The position numbers were made by a program, and so were the translations under genes. From Sporobolomyces roseus (taxonomy: Eukaryota; Basidiomycota; Microbotryomycetes; Sporidiobolales; Sporidiobolaceae), in the NCBI GenBank assembly GCA_016617785.1, contig JADILM010000005.1:1116001-1180000 (forward strand): a DNA stretch of 64,000 bases, given 5' to 3'. The notes beneath the pieces are model-generated. The model saw only the letters and a program-made list of their open reading frames with translations, ran no database searches and was not told where the DNA came from. Shown here piece after piece: positions 1 to 12,255 of this stretch; the first letter of the stretch is position 1; each line of letters begins with the position of its first letter.

Positions 1-1257
1 AAGTTAGATCACTTCTCTCCGATGTTAAACAAGGCGCTCAATCAGTCAGGGAAGCTGCAAAAGGATGGAAGGACAGGTATGCCATCGCTCTCAACATCTC
101 TACCTATCAACTGAATTGATGCTGGAATGCTCGAGGTGCACAGGTTGAATTCAACCGCAGAATTGACTTACCCTTCTGGAATATCCTTACTCTCACTCAA
201 GAACCACTTACTCCTCTCCTACCTCCACCACCTCGTCGCTCTCTTCACCCTCAAACTCTCCTCCACTTCCTTGACGAGCACGGAAGGCGGTCAAGTAGTT
301 GCAAGTCTCGTCAAGCTGAGAGTCGTATTAGAGAAAGTCGCACCGTTGGAACAGAAATTGAAATACCAAGTAGAGAAGTTGGTTAGGAAAGCGGATCAGG
401 CTGCCGAAGGAGCAGATCAAGAAGATGTTTTGAATGGTATGTTCCAAACTCTCACTTGTGGGTTTTACTTTTCGAAAAGCTGATTCTTTTGAGGTTGGTT
501 TTAGACCCTCTTGCATTCCGACCGAATCCTTCTAACCTCGTACTGGATCGGACTGCGTCGGAAGACGAGGATGAGGCAGAAATGGGAGGTGATGGAGATC
601 GTTCAGCAGTTTATCGACCACCTCGTTTGGCAGCTATGCCTTATGTCGAAGGACCCGCGAAAGGTACGTTCACTATTTCTACTCACATCACTCTTGTCAG
701 GAAGTGAATTGATATCGATGTGAACTGTCTCTCTCTCAACAGGCAAAAAAGCAAAGAAAACGGATCGACCGTCTCACCTCATCTCCGACATGTCTGCTGG
801 ATTATCTTCTTCGACTCCTTACGGCGAAACGACGACTGGTCTCTCAGTCTCTCAAGATCCTTCCATGCAATCCGGTACCGCACGCCATTTGAAACGAGTC
901 GAAGATTACGAGATGGATCATTTCACTCGAATGCGCATGTCCAAGAAAGACGCGAAACGTCGACGTGCGGAGGAAGAAGAGGTCGCGTTTGGTGGATTGG
1001 GTGCTGGAAAGGGAGGGAAAAGGAGGTTGGGTGGATTCGGTGCAGAGTTTGATGATTTGTTGGGAGGGGATCGTGGAGGGGATAAGAAGAGGAGTGAGGC
1101 GTATGATCAGATGAGGGGAATGAAGAAGCAAAAGACGGAGAGGAAAGAGAGGGACGTTGATGGTGTCGGATCGAGTGGATTGACTGGTGGAAGTGGTGGA
1201 CCCGCGAAGAAGAGTAAGAACAAGTTTGACAGGGCCGTATCGCGATCGAGGGGTTGA
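1..1257 (+). CDS. LCP5: LCP5/neuroguidin-family U3 snoRNP-associated protein, 5' end missing
   Basis: This is the 3' part of a Sas10/Utp3-family gene; the protein is expected in the nucleolar small-subunit processome, where it helps early 18S rRNA processing. Visible coding exons are about 1-76, 142-436, 505-663 and 743-1257, joined in frame through short GT..AG introns. The family core is clear: GISLLSLKNHLLLSYLHHLV, then LEKVAPLEQKLKYQVEKLV, then DPLAFRPNPSNL across the intron ending at 504. The C-terminal half has the usual MDHFTRMRMSKKDAKRRR basic motif, a Gly-rich FGAEFDDLLGG stretch and a Lys/Arg-rich tail ending at the TGA at 1255-1257. The true start lies left of the window. It converges with the transcription factor on the other strand, with about 100 bp between stops. 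Family assignment is firm; whether it is the LCP5 or the neuroguidin name is a matter of convention. Confidence 0.88.
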
Positions 1258-1361
1258 ACTCGGTATCTCGCATTCTTTCTTTTCGCAATTATCGCATTTC
1301 TTTTCTCGAATTCGACAAGAGAATGGAAAGTGTTCTGACATCCAGAGAGATCCACCTCGTT

Positions 1362-3664
1362 TCAAGCATTCCCTACGATTCCTGCGCCTTCCCCACTCGT
1401 CAACATCCTGATCAATTCGACCGCATCCTGATCCAACTCGAATCCCTCGTTTTGTTCAAAGACGGACCAATCGAAAAAGAACTCGTCTGTCGCAGCAATG
1501 GTCGAGGCGCCGACTCCTATCAGACGCTCGAAGCTCGAGATAACTTGGTCGAAGATGGCGATGTAGCGAGAAGCTGAAGGCGGGAGGGAGCTGCTGATCC
1601 CGAGGAGAACGAGTGAACAGTTTGAAAGGTCTTGATCTCGAGTAGTGTCTAGACCAGTAATGGCGTTGGTCGATGTCGGACTTGCCCTGCGATCAACCGA
1701 AGCTCGTAAACTCGTAAGCGGCGAAGTAGGCTGACATGCAAGATCTCGCTCACCAGGATGAAAACATCAAACAGATCCCGTCGACGAAACTATCGTGAAA
1801 GTTCTGCCAGTTGCGGGACAGCACCTTGTCGTTGAGCATCGATAGTGATAGCTTGATTGCCGCTCTCGCCGATCGAATGCAGACAGAATGGACGTTGTCG
1901 GATTGATTTGGAAACGATGGAGACGGGCGATGAAGAAGGAGACAAGCGCGATGGAAAGCGAGAGTCAGGATATTAAACTCTGACGTCTGAGGGACCGCTA
2001 TTGTCGGAATTGAGCTGCATTGAAAAGGTCAGCTTCTGGAGCTAACGAATAGTAGGAAGATTGAACCCACTTCGCCCATTCGACCAGCGAGTTTTGAATA
2101 GACCAGACCCGCTGCAGCGTTTCTTCGATTGTCATTGATGGTCGATGGATTGGACGAGCAATGTAGACCGATTCGAGGATCTCTCCGTAGATTTTGCTCA
2201 ATCGAACGAGATGCATTCCAGGTCGATAGTTCGAAGTCTTCGGGTTGGGGAGGATTCTACAGGCTGGACTTGTCTCGTCGAGAATGCGAGGCCATTCAGC
2301 ATCGATGCCTTGATTCCTGATGGAAAGGACACGGCCAAGTCGGACCGCAACCGTTCTGTGCGAGATTGCGCAAACTTTGATCAGCTGTCGACGAGCATAT
2401 TCGAGAAAGGAGGAACGTACCTCTCTAGTCTATATACACACCACCATATCCGTCTCCTACGCTCTTCCTCTTCGGGAGAGAGGCCCCAAGCCGAAGATGG
2501 TCGAGTGAGCCCGAGTTCGATGGCTACTCGCATTGCGTGGCCGATGTAGATCCACAGATTGACTGCGACGATGCGAGGTCAGTACTTGAACCTAAAACCG
2601 CAGAGAGAAGCTCACTCGAGGGTCCGGAAGCATCCGTCATCCCGTAGATAATTACGAGAAATAACGGAGTCAAGGGATCAGAGTCGGATCTGCCAGCAAT
2701 TCGCTCGAAGAAGGGAAGGGCTGCCGCGAAGTACTCCCGAGGCTCGAAAGGCTCTCGTGAGCTGAGAGTCGTGAGAGAGCGAGACTCTGCAGAACCGATT
2801 GCGAGAACCGCGAAGAACAGAAAGCGGTCGTAATCTGATGTCGAGGAGTTGGTCATTTGAGGTTGATCTTCATAGAGTGAGTCGAATAGCGAGCAAATGT
2901 TCGATAGGGAAAGAAACGGAAGCCAGGAGTGGATTCGATCGAGGAAGGTTTCGAGGTGATTTCGGGCGATTTCGACCGGAGGAATGCCTGCGCAAACAGC
3001 CTGTCGCAACATTGACGTGAGATGGTGCAGACCTTATTGTGAGCGAGAGATAGTCCCACTTACAGGCCGTCTCGACGGTATCGAGTCAGTTTGACCGAAG
3101 TTGTCTTCTCCATTTTCATCAGATCGAAGGAGAGCTGCAAGAAGTCGAGTAATGGTCAACCCGCTAGACGTGCCGACTGTGCACATGAGGACGTCAGCCC
3201 AGTAGCTACGAGAAGATTCAATCGGACTGACCGTAGCGGGGAGCTTGAGAAGGAGCTCCCGAAGATTCGAGAGCGAGCAAACCCAGTTCGAGGGATAGCG
3301 GATCTACCGGTACGCGGCCAAGTTCCCTTGTGGGCTCCGATATTGTGCTTCCCGTCGCAATACCAGCAATATCGACACCAGTCCGACTACCCATCTCCCT
3401 CTCAAGCCATTCTATCCGTCTTCTTCGCTCATCCTCTCCGACTTCCTTCTCCTTCGCTGCAGTATACGGCAAGACTATATGCTGTTCCATATCGCACTCC
3501 TCTGTCCGGCCGCCGCTCCAACAGGGTCCACAATAAGGTAATGAGGGTGCACATTTCGTCTTCTTGCTCACGCATCTGCTGCAGCTGCGAGTCGCTCTAA
3601 GAGGAGGTTGTAGTGGGAGAGGAGCTGGTAAGGGATTATCTGAGGCAGCTGATCTCTTCTTCAT
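1362..3664 (-). CDS. Zn2Cys6 (Gal4-type) fungal transcription factor
   Basis: A nuclear DNA-binding regulator. The first exon (ATG at 3664) carries the zinc cluster from about residue 28: C-S-R-C-V-S-K-K-T-K-C, then Y-C-G-P-C and a final C after SGGRTEE. A linker with a basic helix (ERRRRIEWLEREM) follows, a possible dimerisation coil. Later exons (about 3012-2580, 2216-2075, 2018-1790 and 1700-1362) give the all-helical middle homology region of fungal regulators, for example FEPREYFAAALPFFERI, VEWANSIP and LTLAFHRACLLLHRP; this last motif is only complete if the intron at about 2019-2072 is removed. The stop codon is complementary to 1362-1364. Exon borders are read by eye, so some may be off by a few bases. 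Target genes are unknown; the neighbouring MFS permease may be one, but that is only proximity. Confidence 0.85.
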
Positions 3665-3947
3665 GTTGGCTGGGGTGAGAAAGCGACAAAGGGAGATGAA
3701 GAATAGAAACGCCGGATCGAAGCAGCTTGTCGGTTCAGGTCTGCAGGTGCATTCGGTACGAGTACTGATCTGTCCAGTAACATCTGAGTGTAGTCGGAAG
3801 TAGACTCGGCGAGTCGGTGAAAGCCAGGCTCGAAGAGTTCGATTAATTATTTTCGCAAGTCAAATTTTCATTCTCTCCAGACTAGCATTACAGTAAAAAA
3901 GAGAGAAGCCAACAGAGGAATAACAATCTATAACAGGGGAAACGAAA

Positions 3948-6259
3948 TCAATAAGTGTAGCGGAATTCTTCGTTTTGGCCGTCGGTCAAATCTCCCTCAG
4001 CTTGATGTTTATCCTCTTCAGAGATGACTCCAGTCTTCGAATCCCTTTGACGGTTGGCGACGATGCAAGTGAACCTTTAGAGGGGAGAGTATCGTCAATA
4101 GCGGCTCAAGTGAATGTGTGAAGCGTGTTTCTCACCAGTAAGCTCCTCCTAAAACGAACATCGAGCAGAAACAGACCAGCATCATTATGATACCCGATGC
4201 ATACGTTGGAGCTTCGCTAGAGCGGAAGCCCTGGGGTCCTACGACGTTTCCGCACGCGTAGGCTACCGAAATCGAGGTCGATACGAAAGCTTTCTTCGTT
4301 GTTCCTGCAGTGTTTGACGTTGAAAGCGAGAGTGCGAGTACCTGAATAAGACGAGGAGACGAATCAGTCTAGTGAAGAGCGCCTGAATAAGGGCGACGAG
4401 GAAGAAGAGCGACGAGGAAGAAGAGCGAAAGAAGCGAAAAGAAGAATACGTACCCAGCTGACGTTGTAGAATCCGAGTAAGTAGATACCTGCGAGTGCTG
4501 CAGCTCGGTTGCTGACGTGGTCGACAACTACAGAGGGTGAGCAAGCGGTAAAGCGAGGAGTAGTCGAAGATGATCAGCTCACGAACAAGAAAGAGGTTGC
4601 AGCGAAAGCTTACCGTGAACCATTACGCAGCCGGCGATAGCTGGGAGACAGCTGATCATCCAGAGGAGACATCGTACGTTCGGAACAAAGTAAGCGATAG
4701 CCGAAAAGGTAATTTGAGCGATCAAAGCGACTGTTCGATCAAGCCAGTCAGCGAAAGATCCCGATTTCAGCGAAACAAAGAAACCGGAACGTACCAGCTG
4801 CTTGAGGCGTAGCCATGAGCTGTATACGAGGAAGCGCTCAGCTCGAGTAGACGTCAAGCAGAAGTGAGATGTGCTTGAAACGCACCGTCGTTCGTGAGGG
4901 AGAAAAGTTCAGACCACCTATAATCAGGGGATTGAAGTTGGTGATTCCAGCGTTCGTGATCGATTGAGCGATAGCGTAGAGAATCAAGATCCAGTACTGA
5001 GGGGTCTTGACGGCTTCGAGGCATTGCGAAGCATTGAATTGCTGTTCATTACGAAAGAGCAAATCAGCGAATGCAGTTTCAGAACCGATTCTAAAGGGTG
5101 CTCACTTTCACTGATACGCTCTGTTGGTTCTCGGCGAGACGAGCAACAGCACGAATTCGCTCGCGAGGAGATAAGAACCAAGCTGTCTCAGGTTTGGTCG
5201 GCATGATCGCAACGACGACGAGGCCTACAGCGACTGTGGCGCTTCCGTAGATAAGGAAGAGATACTGTTGCAGAGTATTACGGTAGTCAGCGTCATGAGC
5301 GCCACAAGGTAGAGTGCACAGTGTCGAGCAAAAAAGGTGACAGAAAACTTAAGGCTTACTTTCCACTTAGCGAGACTCCCGTTGATGTGACCAATTGCAT
5401 ACGACAGTATACCTCCGAAAAGCCCAGCAAAAGTATTATAAAAGAGCGCGGTTCGAAGAGGCTGCTCCTTCTTCTTCCACCAGGTCGAGGACATGATGAG
5501 GAAGCATGGAAGGACGCTATATTTTCATGTTAATCAGCGATGCGGACGAGATTGATGGGGACCGTAGGAAGCCTGAGGCGACTCACCAAGCTTCGCAAAC
5601 CCCTAGAATGAATCGAACAACAAGGAGACCGGCGTAGTTCTTGCAAGCGGCAATACACATCAGTACAACACCCCATGCGGTGATGCTAGTACAAATGATG
5701 GCGATGAGTACTGTTCTCACGGAGGAGAGAGCGGAAAGCTGACCTTGCGCCGATGAGTTTTCCCGCTGGTACTCTCGTGATGATCCACATGCACGCGAAT
5801 AAAGCGCCGAGGTATCCGTAGTAGAAGATGGAGGCAATATTCGAGCTGCGTTGATCTAGAGAGTGAGCACAATGCATCGAAGCAAGAGAGGATCGAAAGC
5901 GAAAGCGTACTATTGCTGTCCAACTAGACCCGTATCTTCGCGGAGTCCCCATACGGCGGCATAAGCGAGAGCGTTCTTATCGAGGAAAGCGAGCGTCGAG
6001 GTGACAACGAGTAGGGAAAGAACGACCGAATCGATTTTGAGCAGGATTTTGCGATCAAGCGACGTATCTTGAGCTGCAATTTGATACACGAGACAGCAGA
6101 TGGGGCAGAGATGTCAGTATCAAACGATCGTAAGCTAGAAAGGAGAGCGCTAGACGAACCTGCTTCGTCGTCGACTTCGTAAGCGAGAGTTTTCGGGCCC
6201 TCGCCATCAGAGAACGCTTTCTCCTGACGTTCCGCGTCGTCTAAGCTGGACTGCTGCAT
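3948..6259 (-). CDS. MFS permease, allantoate/nicotinate (DAL5/TNA1) type
   Basis: A plasma-membrane anion:cation symporter of the fungal Dal5/Tna1 group, which imports small organic anions such as allantoate, nicotinate or pantothenate; the substrate cannot be read here. The chosen start is the ATG at 6259 (MQQSSLDDAERQEKAF). A cytosolic N-terminus is followed by the first membrane helix (KIDSVVLSLLVVTSTLAFLD), the FYYGYLGALFACMWIITRVP helix and the LLVVRFILGVCEAW segment, then STWWKKKEQPLRTALFYNTF in the second half of the N-domain. The C-domain shows NAGITNFNPLIIGGL, then NTAGTTKKAF and GNVVGPQ, which are typical of this subfamily. The tail DLTDGQNEEFRYTY is also the usual family ending. 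At least eight short introns. It is divergent from the aminotransferase gene. Confidence 0.87.
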
Positions 6260-6692
6260 GTCGTGAATGGGTAGGAAGGGTTGGATTTGGAGCGGGTGGT
6301 TGAGCCGGCCGAGAGAATGGTGTGAAAGGGAGGAAGAAGGAGAGAAAGGAAGAAGCGATGGAGAGACTTCAGCGAAGCGAAATGCACACAAACGAGAAGC
6401 AAGAAGGCGCAATCAGCATCGCAGTCGAGAAAGGCGGGGACTAAGGTGAATGAAAGGAAGATAAGAGGAGAAATTTCGGAACACTCCGACTGTTCCTCTC
6501 GGACAACGCCGTAGTCACGCTATCTCTCGCTTCGGAAGGGTCCTGATAGCCTGTTCGACCCCACCCGAACATGTGCCGCTCTACTCTTGCTTTGTCGTCC
6601 TCTCCAAGGCTTTTCCGCATCATCCGCTTCACTCTCGTTTTCAAAACAACCTTGACCTCACACTCACTCGCATCACTCTCAATCCGCTCAAC
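6260..6692. promoter_or_regulatory. Divergent promoter region between MFS permease and aminotransferase
   Basis: A 433-bp gap between two divergent start codons. It holds the two 5' leaders; the side next to the aminotransferase is pyrimidine-rich just before the ATG, as is common in fungi. No specific binding site could be recognised. Confidence 0.4.
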
Positions 6693-7952
6693 ATGTCACC
6701 AGCTACTCACGCCGTAGTTCCCGACACCCGAAACGCTTCAATTCTCGTAGGAATGAGAGACGGAGTCAGTCTCGACTTTTCACTCGTCCCTAAGGAGAAA
6801 GCAGTCGTATCGGTATTCGACTCGTGCTTCCTACTCGGTGATGGATGCTGGGAAGGAATTCGAATGAAGCAGGGAGTGATGCAATTCGCCAAAGTGAGTT
6901 TCGCAAGTTTCTCCTCTTTCGAGATCTTCTCGCATGCTCACATACTTCCCGCTACACAGGAACATATAGATCGATTATTCGAAACTGCAAAAGCTCTCTT
7001 CATGAACCTCCATCTGACGAAAGGGGAATTGCTCGACTACATTCATCAAACGATCGATGCGAATGGAATGCAAACAAGTGACGATGTCCACGTTCGTCTT
7101 GTCGTCTCTCGCGGACTCAAGGATACGCCTCATCAAAATCCTCGAGCGACTATTGGCGTGAGCACTCTAGACGGGTCGTTCTGCTCTGAGAAGACGAGCT
7201 AACGCTTTTCTTTTACCAGGCTCCTCTCATTGTCGTTATCGCTGAATACAAGAAGTCAGATCCATCCGTCGGTCAGCGAGGAATCCGATTGATGACGGTA
7301 CATGTTCGCCGAGGGAATCCCGACACGAAGGATGAAGCTTGGAATCACGTATCGAAAGCAACAGATATTCAAGCTTGCAGTGAAGTTTTACTCGTTTCGA
7401 ACTCGTTCTGAGCGCTTGTACTGATAACAAGATTCATTTTCAGTACAAGCGAATGTGATGGGAGCCGACGAAGCGTTGATGCTCGACCAACACGGCAACG
7501 TCAAGACTTGCAACTCGACAAACTTCTTCATTGTCCGGGACGGAAAGGTGTTGGCTCCTACCCCTCAGAACCAGATGAAAGGGGTCACGAGACAGAAGAC
7601 AATTGATATCTGTCGCGACAATGGAATTCCTGTCGAAGAATGCGATTTCACCTTGACCTCGGTTTACGGTGCAGACGAGGTAAGTCTTTCGCTTCGACGG
7701 TCACTGACCGCCAACTCACGCTTTCTTATCGACGCCTAGGCTTTCTGTACTGGAACTTTCCCTTCGCAACTCCCGGTTATCGAAGTCGACGGTCGAACAA
7801 TCGGAGACGGACGACCAGGACCCATGGTCGCTCGACTGCAAAAGCTATACGCCGAACTGGTCAAAGGGGATGTCGGTAGAGGTCGAGAAGTAGTGATGCG
7901 AGAAGTAGAGGGATCGAAAAAGGTTATCTTTCCAGCGAATGGTTTCGCTTAA
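6693..7952 (+). CDS. Class IV (branched-chain/D-amino-acid type) PLP aminotransferase
   Basis: A fold-type IV pyridoxal-phosphate enzyme that moves an amino group between an amino acid and a 2-oxo acid; the exact substrate is unknown. The start is the ATG at 6693 (MSPATHAVVPDTRNASILVG). Exons end near 6893, 7159, 7391 and 7680, and the introns between them are about 55-70 nt. The substrate-entry part reads DSCFLLGDGCWEGIRM; the Schiff-base lysine is expected in NHVSKATDIQAC; the cofactor-phosphate part is GADEALMLDQHGNVKTCNST followed by NFFIVRDGKVLAPT and GVTRQKTIDIC. The end has GADEAFCTGTF and IGDGRPGPMVARLQKLY. Length is about 310 residues, normal for the class. The C-terminal motif set resembles the bacterial-type group rather than the mitochondrial/cytosolic BAT1/BAT2 enzymes, so it is probably not the main branched-chain transaminase. 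Confidence 0.85.
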
Positions 7953-8055
7953 TCTGGTGTAATCATCGATACTCATATCCTGTCACTTTCCGAGGAGTCG
8001 ATCTCAGGCTGAGAAGAGACAGCACGTCCTGTAGAAACATATACTTGCTTATTAT

Positions 8056-10484
8056 TCACAATTTACTCTTAATCGGTACATCGAAAGCTTGTTCGTCTCT
8101 TCTGTAAACTCCACCACTTCCACCTTCTCCATCTCTCGCCGGATCTCCCAACAGAATAACAGTGCACGTAATCTATAACCTCACTCTCATTCAGCTCAAA
8201 TCACAGCAGAAGAGGAGAAAAAAGAACTCACATCATCTCGATACCTTCTCGACAATGGTGCGGGTATACTCAACAATACGCTAACCTGTTCCCTCTTCGC
8301 ACCTCCCAACGCGTTCCTCGTCAGATGAGTAGCCAAATTTCCATCGACAAACTCGTAGACGTTTCCTTCTCCTCTCATCGGTTCTTGTCGTGGGACATGA
8401 GCGAAAGATTTCTCATCGAGAGGGGTTTCTTCTATTGAGTGAGAGAGGACTGAAGAGCGGGTTTGAGCACCTCGTACTCCTGATAAGTGAGCGCCGACTA
8501 AAGAGACGATTTCTTGATTATCGAGTCGATCACTATTGATGTCGAGCGAAAGGTGAGTTCAATCAAGTGACCCAAGAGAGGAACGAAACGTACTAGAGAC
8601 CGTCTGTTGCGAGGACTACGAATCGCGTTGCGAAAGGCTGTTCTGCTCCCGAGACAGGTAAGAAAGATCCGATCGATTTTGAACGAGTTCTTCCAGTGTC
8701 TTTCGAGAGATCGACGGTGACGACTTCGGGAGTTGCAGTGACCTAGGTTCATCCGTTCGACCTACATCAGTGTCGATTCGCAAGAATAGATGAAAGGATT
8801 CTAGCGTACATAAGGAGGAGTCTTGTAGTTCCGAGGTGGTCCCCTGACCGATCCGGGGTGAAAGCTGTGGGAACGAGCGATTGGATTGAGTATCGATCTA
8901 TTCCGAAAAGAACCATCGAAGTAGATGCTAACGCGTTTGCCAATTCCTTCTGAGTTCCCGGTTTCCACTTGTACCTGGCATCACCAAACGCTCTCGTCGG
9001 TTCCAACCCACCCAATACCCTCCCTCTCGAAATGACCGTATTCGCTTCGTCCTCTGGATGTTCCGTTTGAATCCTTTTCACTTCCTTCGGATTCCTCCCC
9101 GTTTGATCCTCACTCAAAGCTTCCACTTTCCATTTTCCCCCAGGTTGTTTCCCATCCGTCGAAGGAGGGGAAGGTACCCAAACTCCCATAACCGCACGAC
9201 TATCCCCCGTACAAGCGACATGCAGTTTGTTCCTCCCTGCATCCAAGAATGCCAATAAAGCACAACTACCGCTCAAAGCAGGGAGGAGTGTGTTGAGTGC
9301 TTCGGATTGTTCGATCCCGAACCCTCCAGCTTGTTTCGAAGACGAGAGTTGTTCAAGTTTGCCTTCTTTTTGTGCTTTCTCTAGTAATCGGATCGGAGCG
9401 TTGACTATTTCTTGATCCATCTTGTTGAAAGCGTTCTTGATTGCTGCGTGAAGGATTGGGTCGTGGGTGTCGAGTTCGAGGTTGGGGGAAGAAGAGTGAG
9501 AGGATCCGCCTCCGAAGAGAGACCAGATTGAGGGTTTCGAGGAAGAGGAAGCAGCGGGTTTTGAGGAATCGGGGAGGAGGGAACTGTAGTCGGAGGAAGA
9601 TCGGAATACTGCGTCGAGTTCTCGAGCGACATAGGAAACGAGTGAAGAAGATAATAATCTTGAAGTTTGCCAACCGCTGTGTCCATCTGCGATATCTCCT
9701 CCTCCGAATTAGCTCACCCTTCAAAGAGCTGATCAATGGAAAGGTGAACTCACCGAATACACCCCAGAACACTAAATCCCCTTTCACGCTTTTCGCACTC
9801 GTACTCGTTGAAGTCGCTGAACTCGCTCCTCCCGGAGTATTCTCCCTCTCCAAAATGACGCAACAACTATCATCCTCGATCGGACTATTTGAAGCCAAAT
9901 GATTCGTATCGTATCTCAATACTGGATTCCCTCTTCTCGAAACGGCGAACGATGCTTGATTCTCTGATAATCGCAGATTCGTTTCCGCAGGTGAAAGTAA
10001 CGCGAGAGTTTTAGTACCAGTCGCTCCAGTTCTGATATCAAGCAAATCGTTCATATCAGTGATGGTTCCGCTCGTTAGTAAATGGAGGGAGGATTGCAAT
10101 GAATCGGTAAGCGTCATTTGCATCGATCGAAACCCTCCTCTCCTCTCCTCTTGATGATCAGAGTGGGACGACGTACTGTTCCAACACAGGTATAGTGAAT
10201 GCGTTCCTCTCTCCCTCTTTCCCCGTCAATGTAGAGTCGTCCTTGTTATTCTTTCCCTCGTTCATTCTGTACAGTAAATAACCCGTCAAACTAGCTCCCC
10301 CAATCCCGATCAACGTTATATCGACTATTGATCTTCTAGAAGGAGTGGAAGCGGGTGCAGGAGGTGGTGGTGGAGGTGGTGGATTAGAGGGAGATGAAGC
10401 GAATGAACGAGGTGAGGATGAGGTCAGTGGTAACGAAGGCGAAGGTCGTAGTCGAGGTAAGGGGATACGTGGTCGAGGTGGCAT
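8056..10484 (-). CDS. Mitochondrial PP2C-type protein phosphatase (PTC5-like)
   Basis: A metal-dependent Ser/Thr phosphatase, probably acting on pyruvate dehydrogenase in mitochondria. The start is the ATG at 10484. The N-terminus is rich in Arg, Pro and Ser without acids (MPPRPRIPLPRLRPSPSL), like a presequence, and is followed by one membrane helix (IVDITLIGIGGASLTGYLL), which would anchor it in the inner membrane. PP2C motifs in order are EDDSCCVILE, KGDLVFWGVF-DGHSGW (the metal-binding DGHSG is built across the intron near 9690-9750), CTGDSRAVMGVW and ISRGRVLGGLEPTRAFGDARYKW (split). The C-terminal exons carry VTATPEVVTV-like and GNLATHLTRNALGG pieces and end at the stop complementary to 8056-8058. 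A poly-Pro run follows the presequence. The gene has about seven exons; small exons between 8200 and 8800 are less certain. Confidence 0.86.
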
Positions 10485-10849
10485 CACTCTTGAGAACGAG
10501 CCGAATGAGTTCGAGGTGAGGTGAAGAAGGAAAGCTCTCTCTCTTTTTTCCTTCGTTCGCTCATCGGCGGGGAAACTTGAAAAACTTCGCAAGATCGTTG
10601 AAACATCGTCAATCACACTCGACGAGAACTAGACTGATTGTGGAACAAGTCCCATGGGAGCCTCTCCCCTCCGGTCGAAGAGAAAAGCAGCGCAAAATCC
10701 GAGAAAATCAACGTATTCGACCCAAGTACTTCGCAAAGCCCTTTGAAACAGCCCACCCTCTCAGAGTACAGCACTATCCACCCACTACTATCATCCACGC
10801 TTCCCCGCCTTTCCCGCTCCTCCCCCTCGCACTGAATCACTCAATCCTT

Positions 10850-12103
10850 TCATTCCCTCCTGTAACTCTCATACTCCCTTCCCAACCCCTCCTCTTCCTC
10901 TTCCTCCTCGCCATCTCCCTTCTCAGTCATTACTCCCGGAGTTCTCATCCTCTCTATCCCTCCACCAATCTCTACTCCCCTCTCATTCCTCGAGAACAAT
11001 GAGAATCTTCTCCCTCCTCCTCCTCCTCCTGCAGTTCGAGTAGGTGCAGTCCCTTCATATAATTCCCTATCGTCCTTCTCACCCACTTCTGGGATCCCTC
11101 TCCTATAAACTCCAGCGTTGATTGCGTGAGAGGGGAGGAGGGAAGGAGTGGTCAATCGGGATGATAAGGGACGTTCCGAGTGATTGGGAAAGATTCGTTG
11201 ACGCCAAGTATCGACTCGACCAACTCTGCCTGCCTCGGTAGTGAGAGTGTTCACACGTGGGAGTCCCTGTGATTGGGATTGAGAGTAATTGTCGAGGGTT
11301 GAGAGGGAGGAATTACGTTTCTTTCGCCGGAGGCAGAGATAGACGAGCAAGGAGAGTAAGAGGAATGCTCCGATCACACCACCAGCTATTGAACCTGCTA
11401 GAGTTGCGGTAGAAGGAGAAGAGGGGGAGGATTGAGAAGAGGGAGAGGGAGTCGAGGAAGGAGCTGAAGTGAGTGAAGGAGTCAAAGTCGAAGTTGATGA
11501 TTTCGAACTGTACAATCAATAACCACTTTAACTTCAGTTCTATCCAGATCCGAGTGAACGTGAAGACGATTGACGTACCTCGTCGTCACCGTAGTATACC
11601 CCGTAAACAGCTGTGGACTTTTCGTACTCATCTCCTCTGCCAATCCTTCCATACTCTCTACAGCTTCCTGTCCCTGATTCTTCCTCAAACAGTCATCTGT
11701 CTTTCCCGGTTGTACCAAAGCACCATTTGACGAAGTGACGGCGTAAGTGAGGTTTGAAGGAGGAGTTGCTGAATTGTAGAGTTGGAATTGGAGTGAGAGA
11801 CCGGAGGGGACGTCTACTAGGTATTCGAGGGAACCCAAGGAGCCAGTTAGAGGTTGGGGAGTAAGGGTTTCAAAGAAATAATTCTAGTTATCATATAATT
11901 CGAGAGTGTCAAGATGGATTAGCTCCGTTTGAATTTGTGAAGGAGAAGGAAAGTGGGAAAGGTTCTGTACGTACTTCTCCAGTGATGAATGCTTTGATTA
12001 TCTTTGGATCACCAGAATTACCCTTCCAGGTCAAGGTGGTCGATTCGCATTGAACGAGAGAGCCAGAGAATTGGATCGCGTAATCTGGTACTGAAGCTGC
12101 CAT
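10850..12103 (-). CDS. Single-pass membrane protein with Ser/Thr-rich stalk
   Basis: Function unknown. The likely start is the ATG at 12103 (MAASVPDYAIQFSGSLVQC). The first domain resembles the small extracellular domain often seen in basidiomycete surface proteins (SLVQCESTTLTWKG, later PSGLSLQFQLYNS and a paired Cys in KTDDCLRK). Splicing 11992-11880 or so joins FITGE to NYFFETLTPQPLTG, and a second intron (about 11514-11578) leads into a Ser/Thr/Pro-rich stalk. Then follow one membrane helix (LAGSIAGGVIGAFLLLSLLV), a basic stop-transfer (LCLRRKKR) and a disordered cytosolic tail with a Gly run and a Glu run. This is the layout of a cell-wall sensor or receptor-like protein. Oddly, no signal peptide is visible before the ATG, and the MYND gene stops only about 150 bp upstream, so the annotated N-terminus may be incomplete. 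Confidence 0.7.
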
Positions 12104-12255
12104 GTCGTCGATTTCTTCCTCCTGATTTAATCTACCTTGCTTCGAGGAGGAGATCTTGAGGTGGTAGAAGGGGAAGGAAGAAGAGGAAGGGAAGCGTGCT
12201 TGATCCTCTTTTTTCGAACTCTCAGATCCCTTCTCCAAGCCGGAACTTCCGCTCT

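Noticed and set aside
9353..10123. Long minus-strand frame of 256 codons
   Set aside because: Only its first part is the PP2C exon; after the donor at about 9755 it reads through the intron into a wrong frame. The DGHSGW motif requires splicing.
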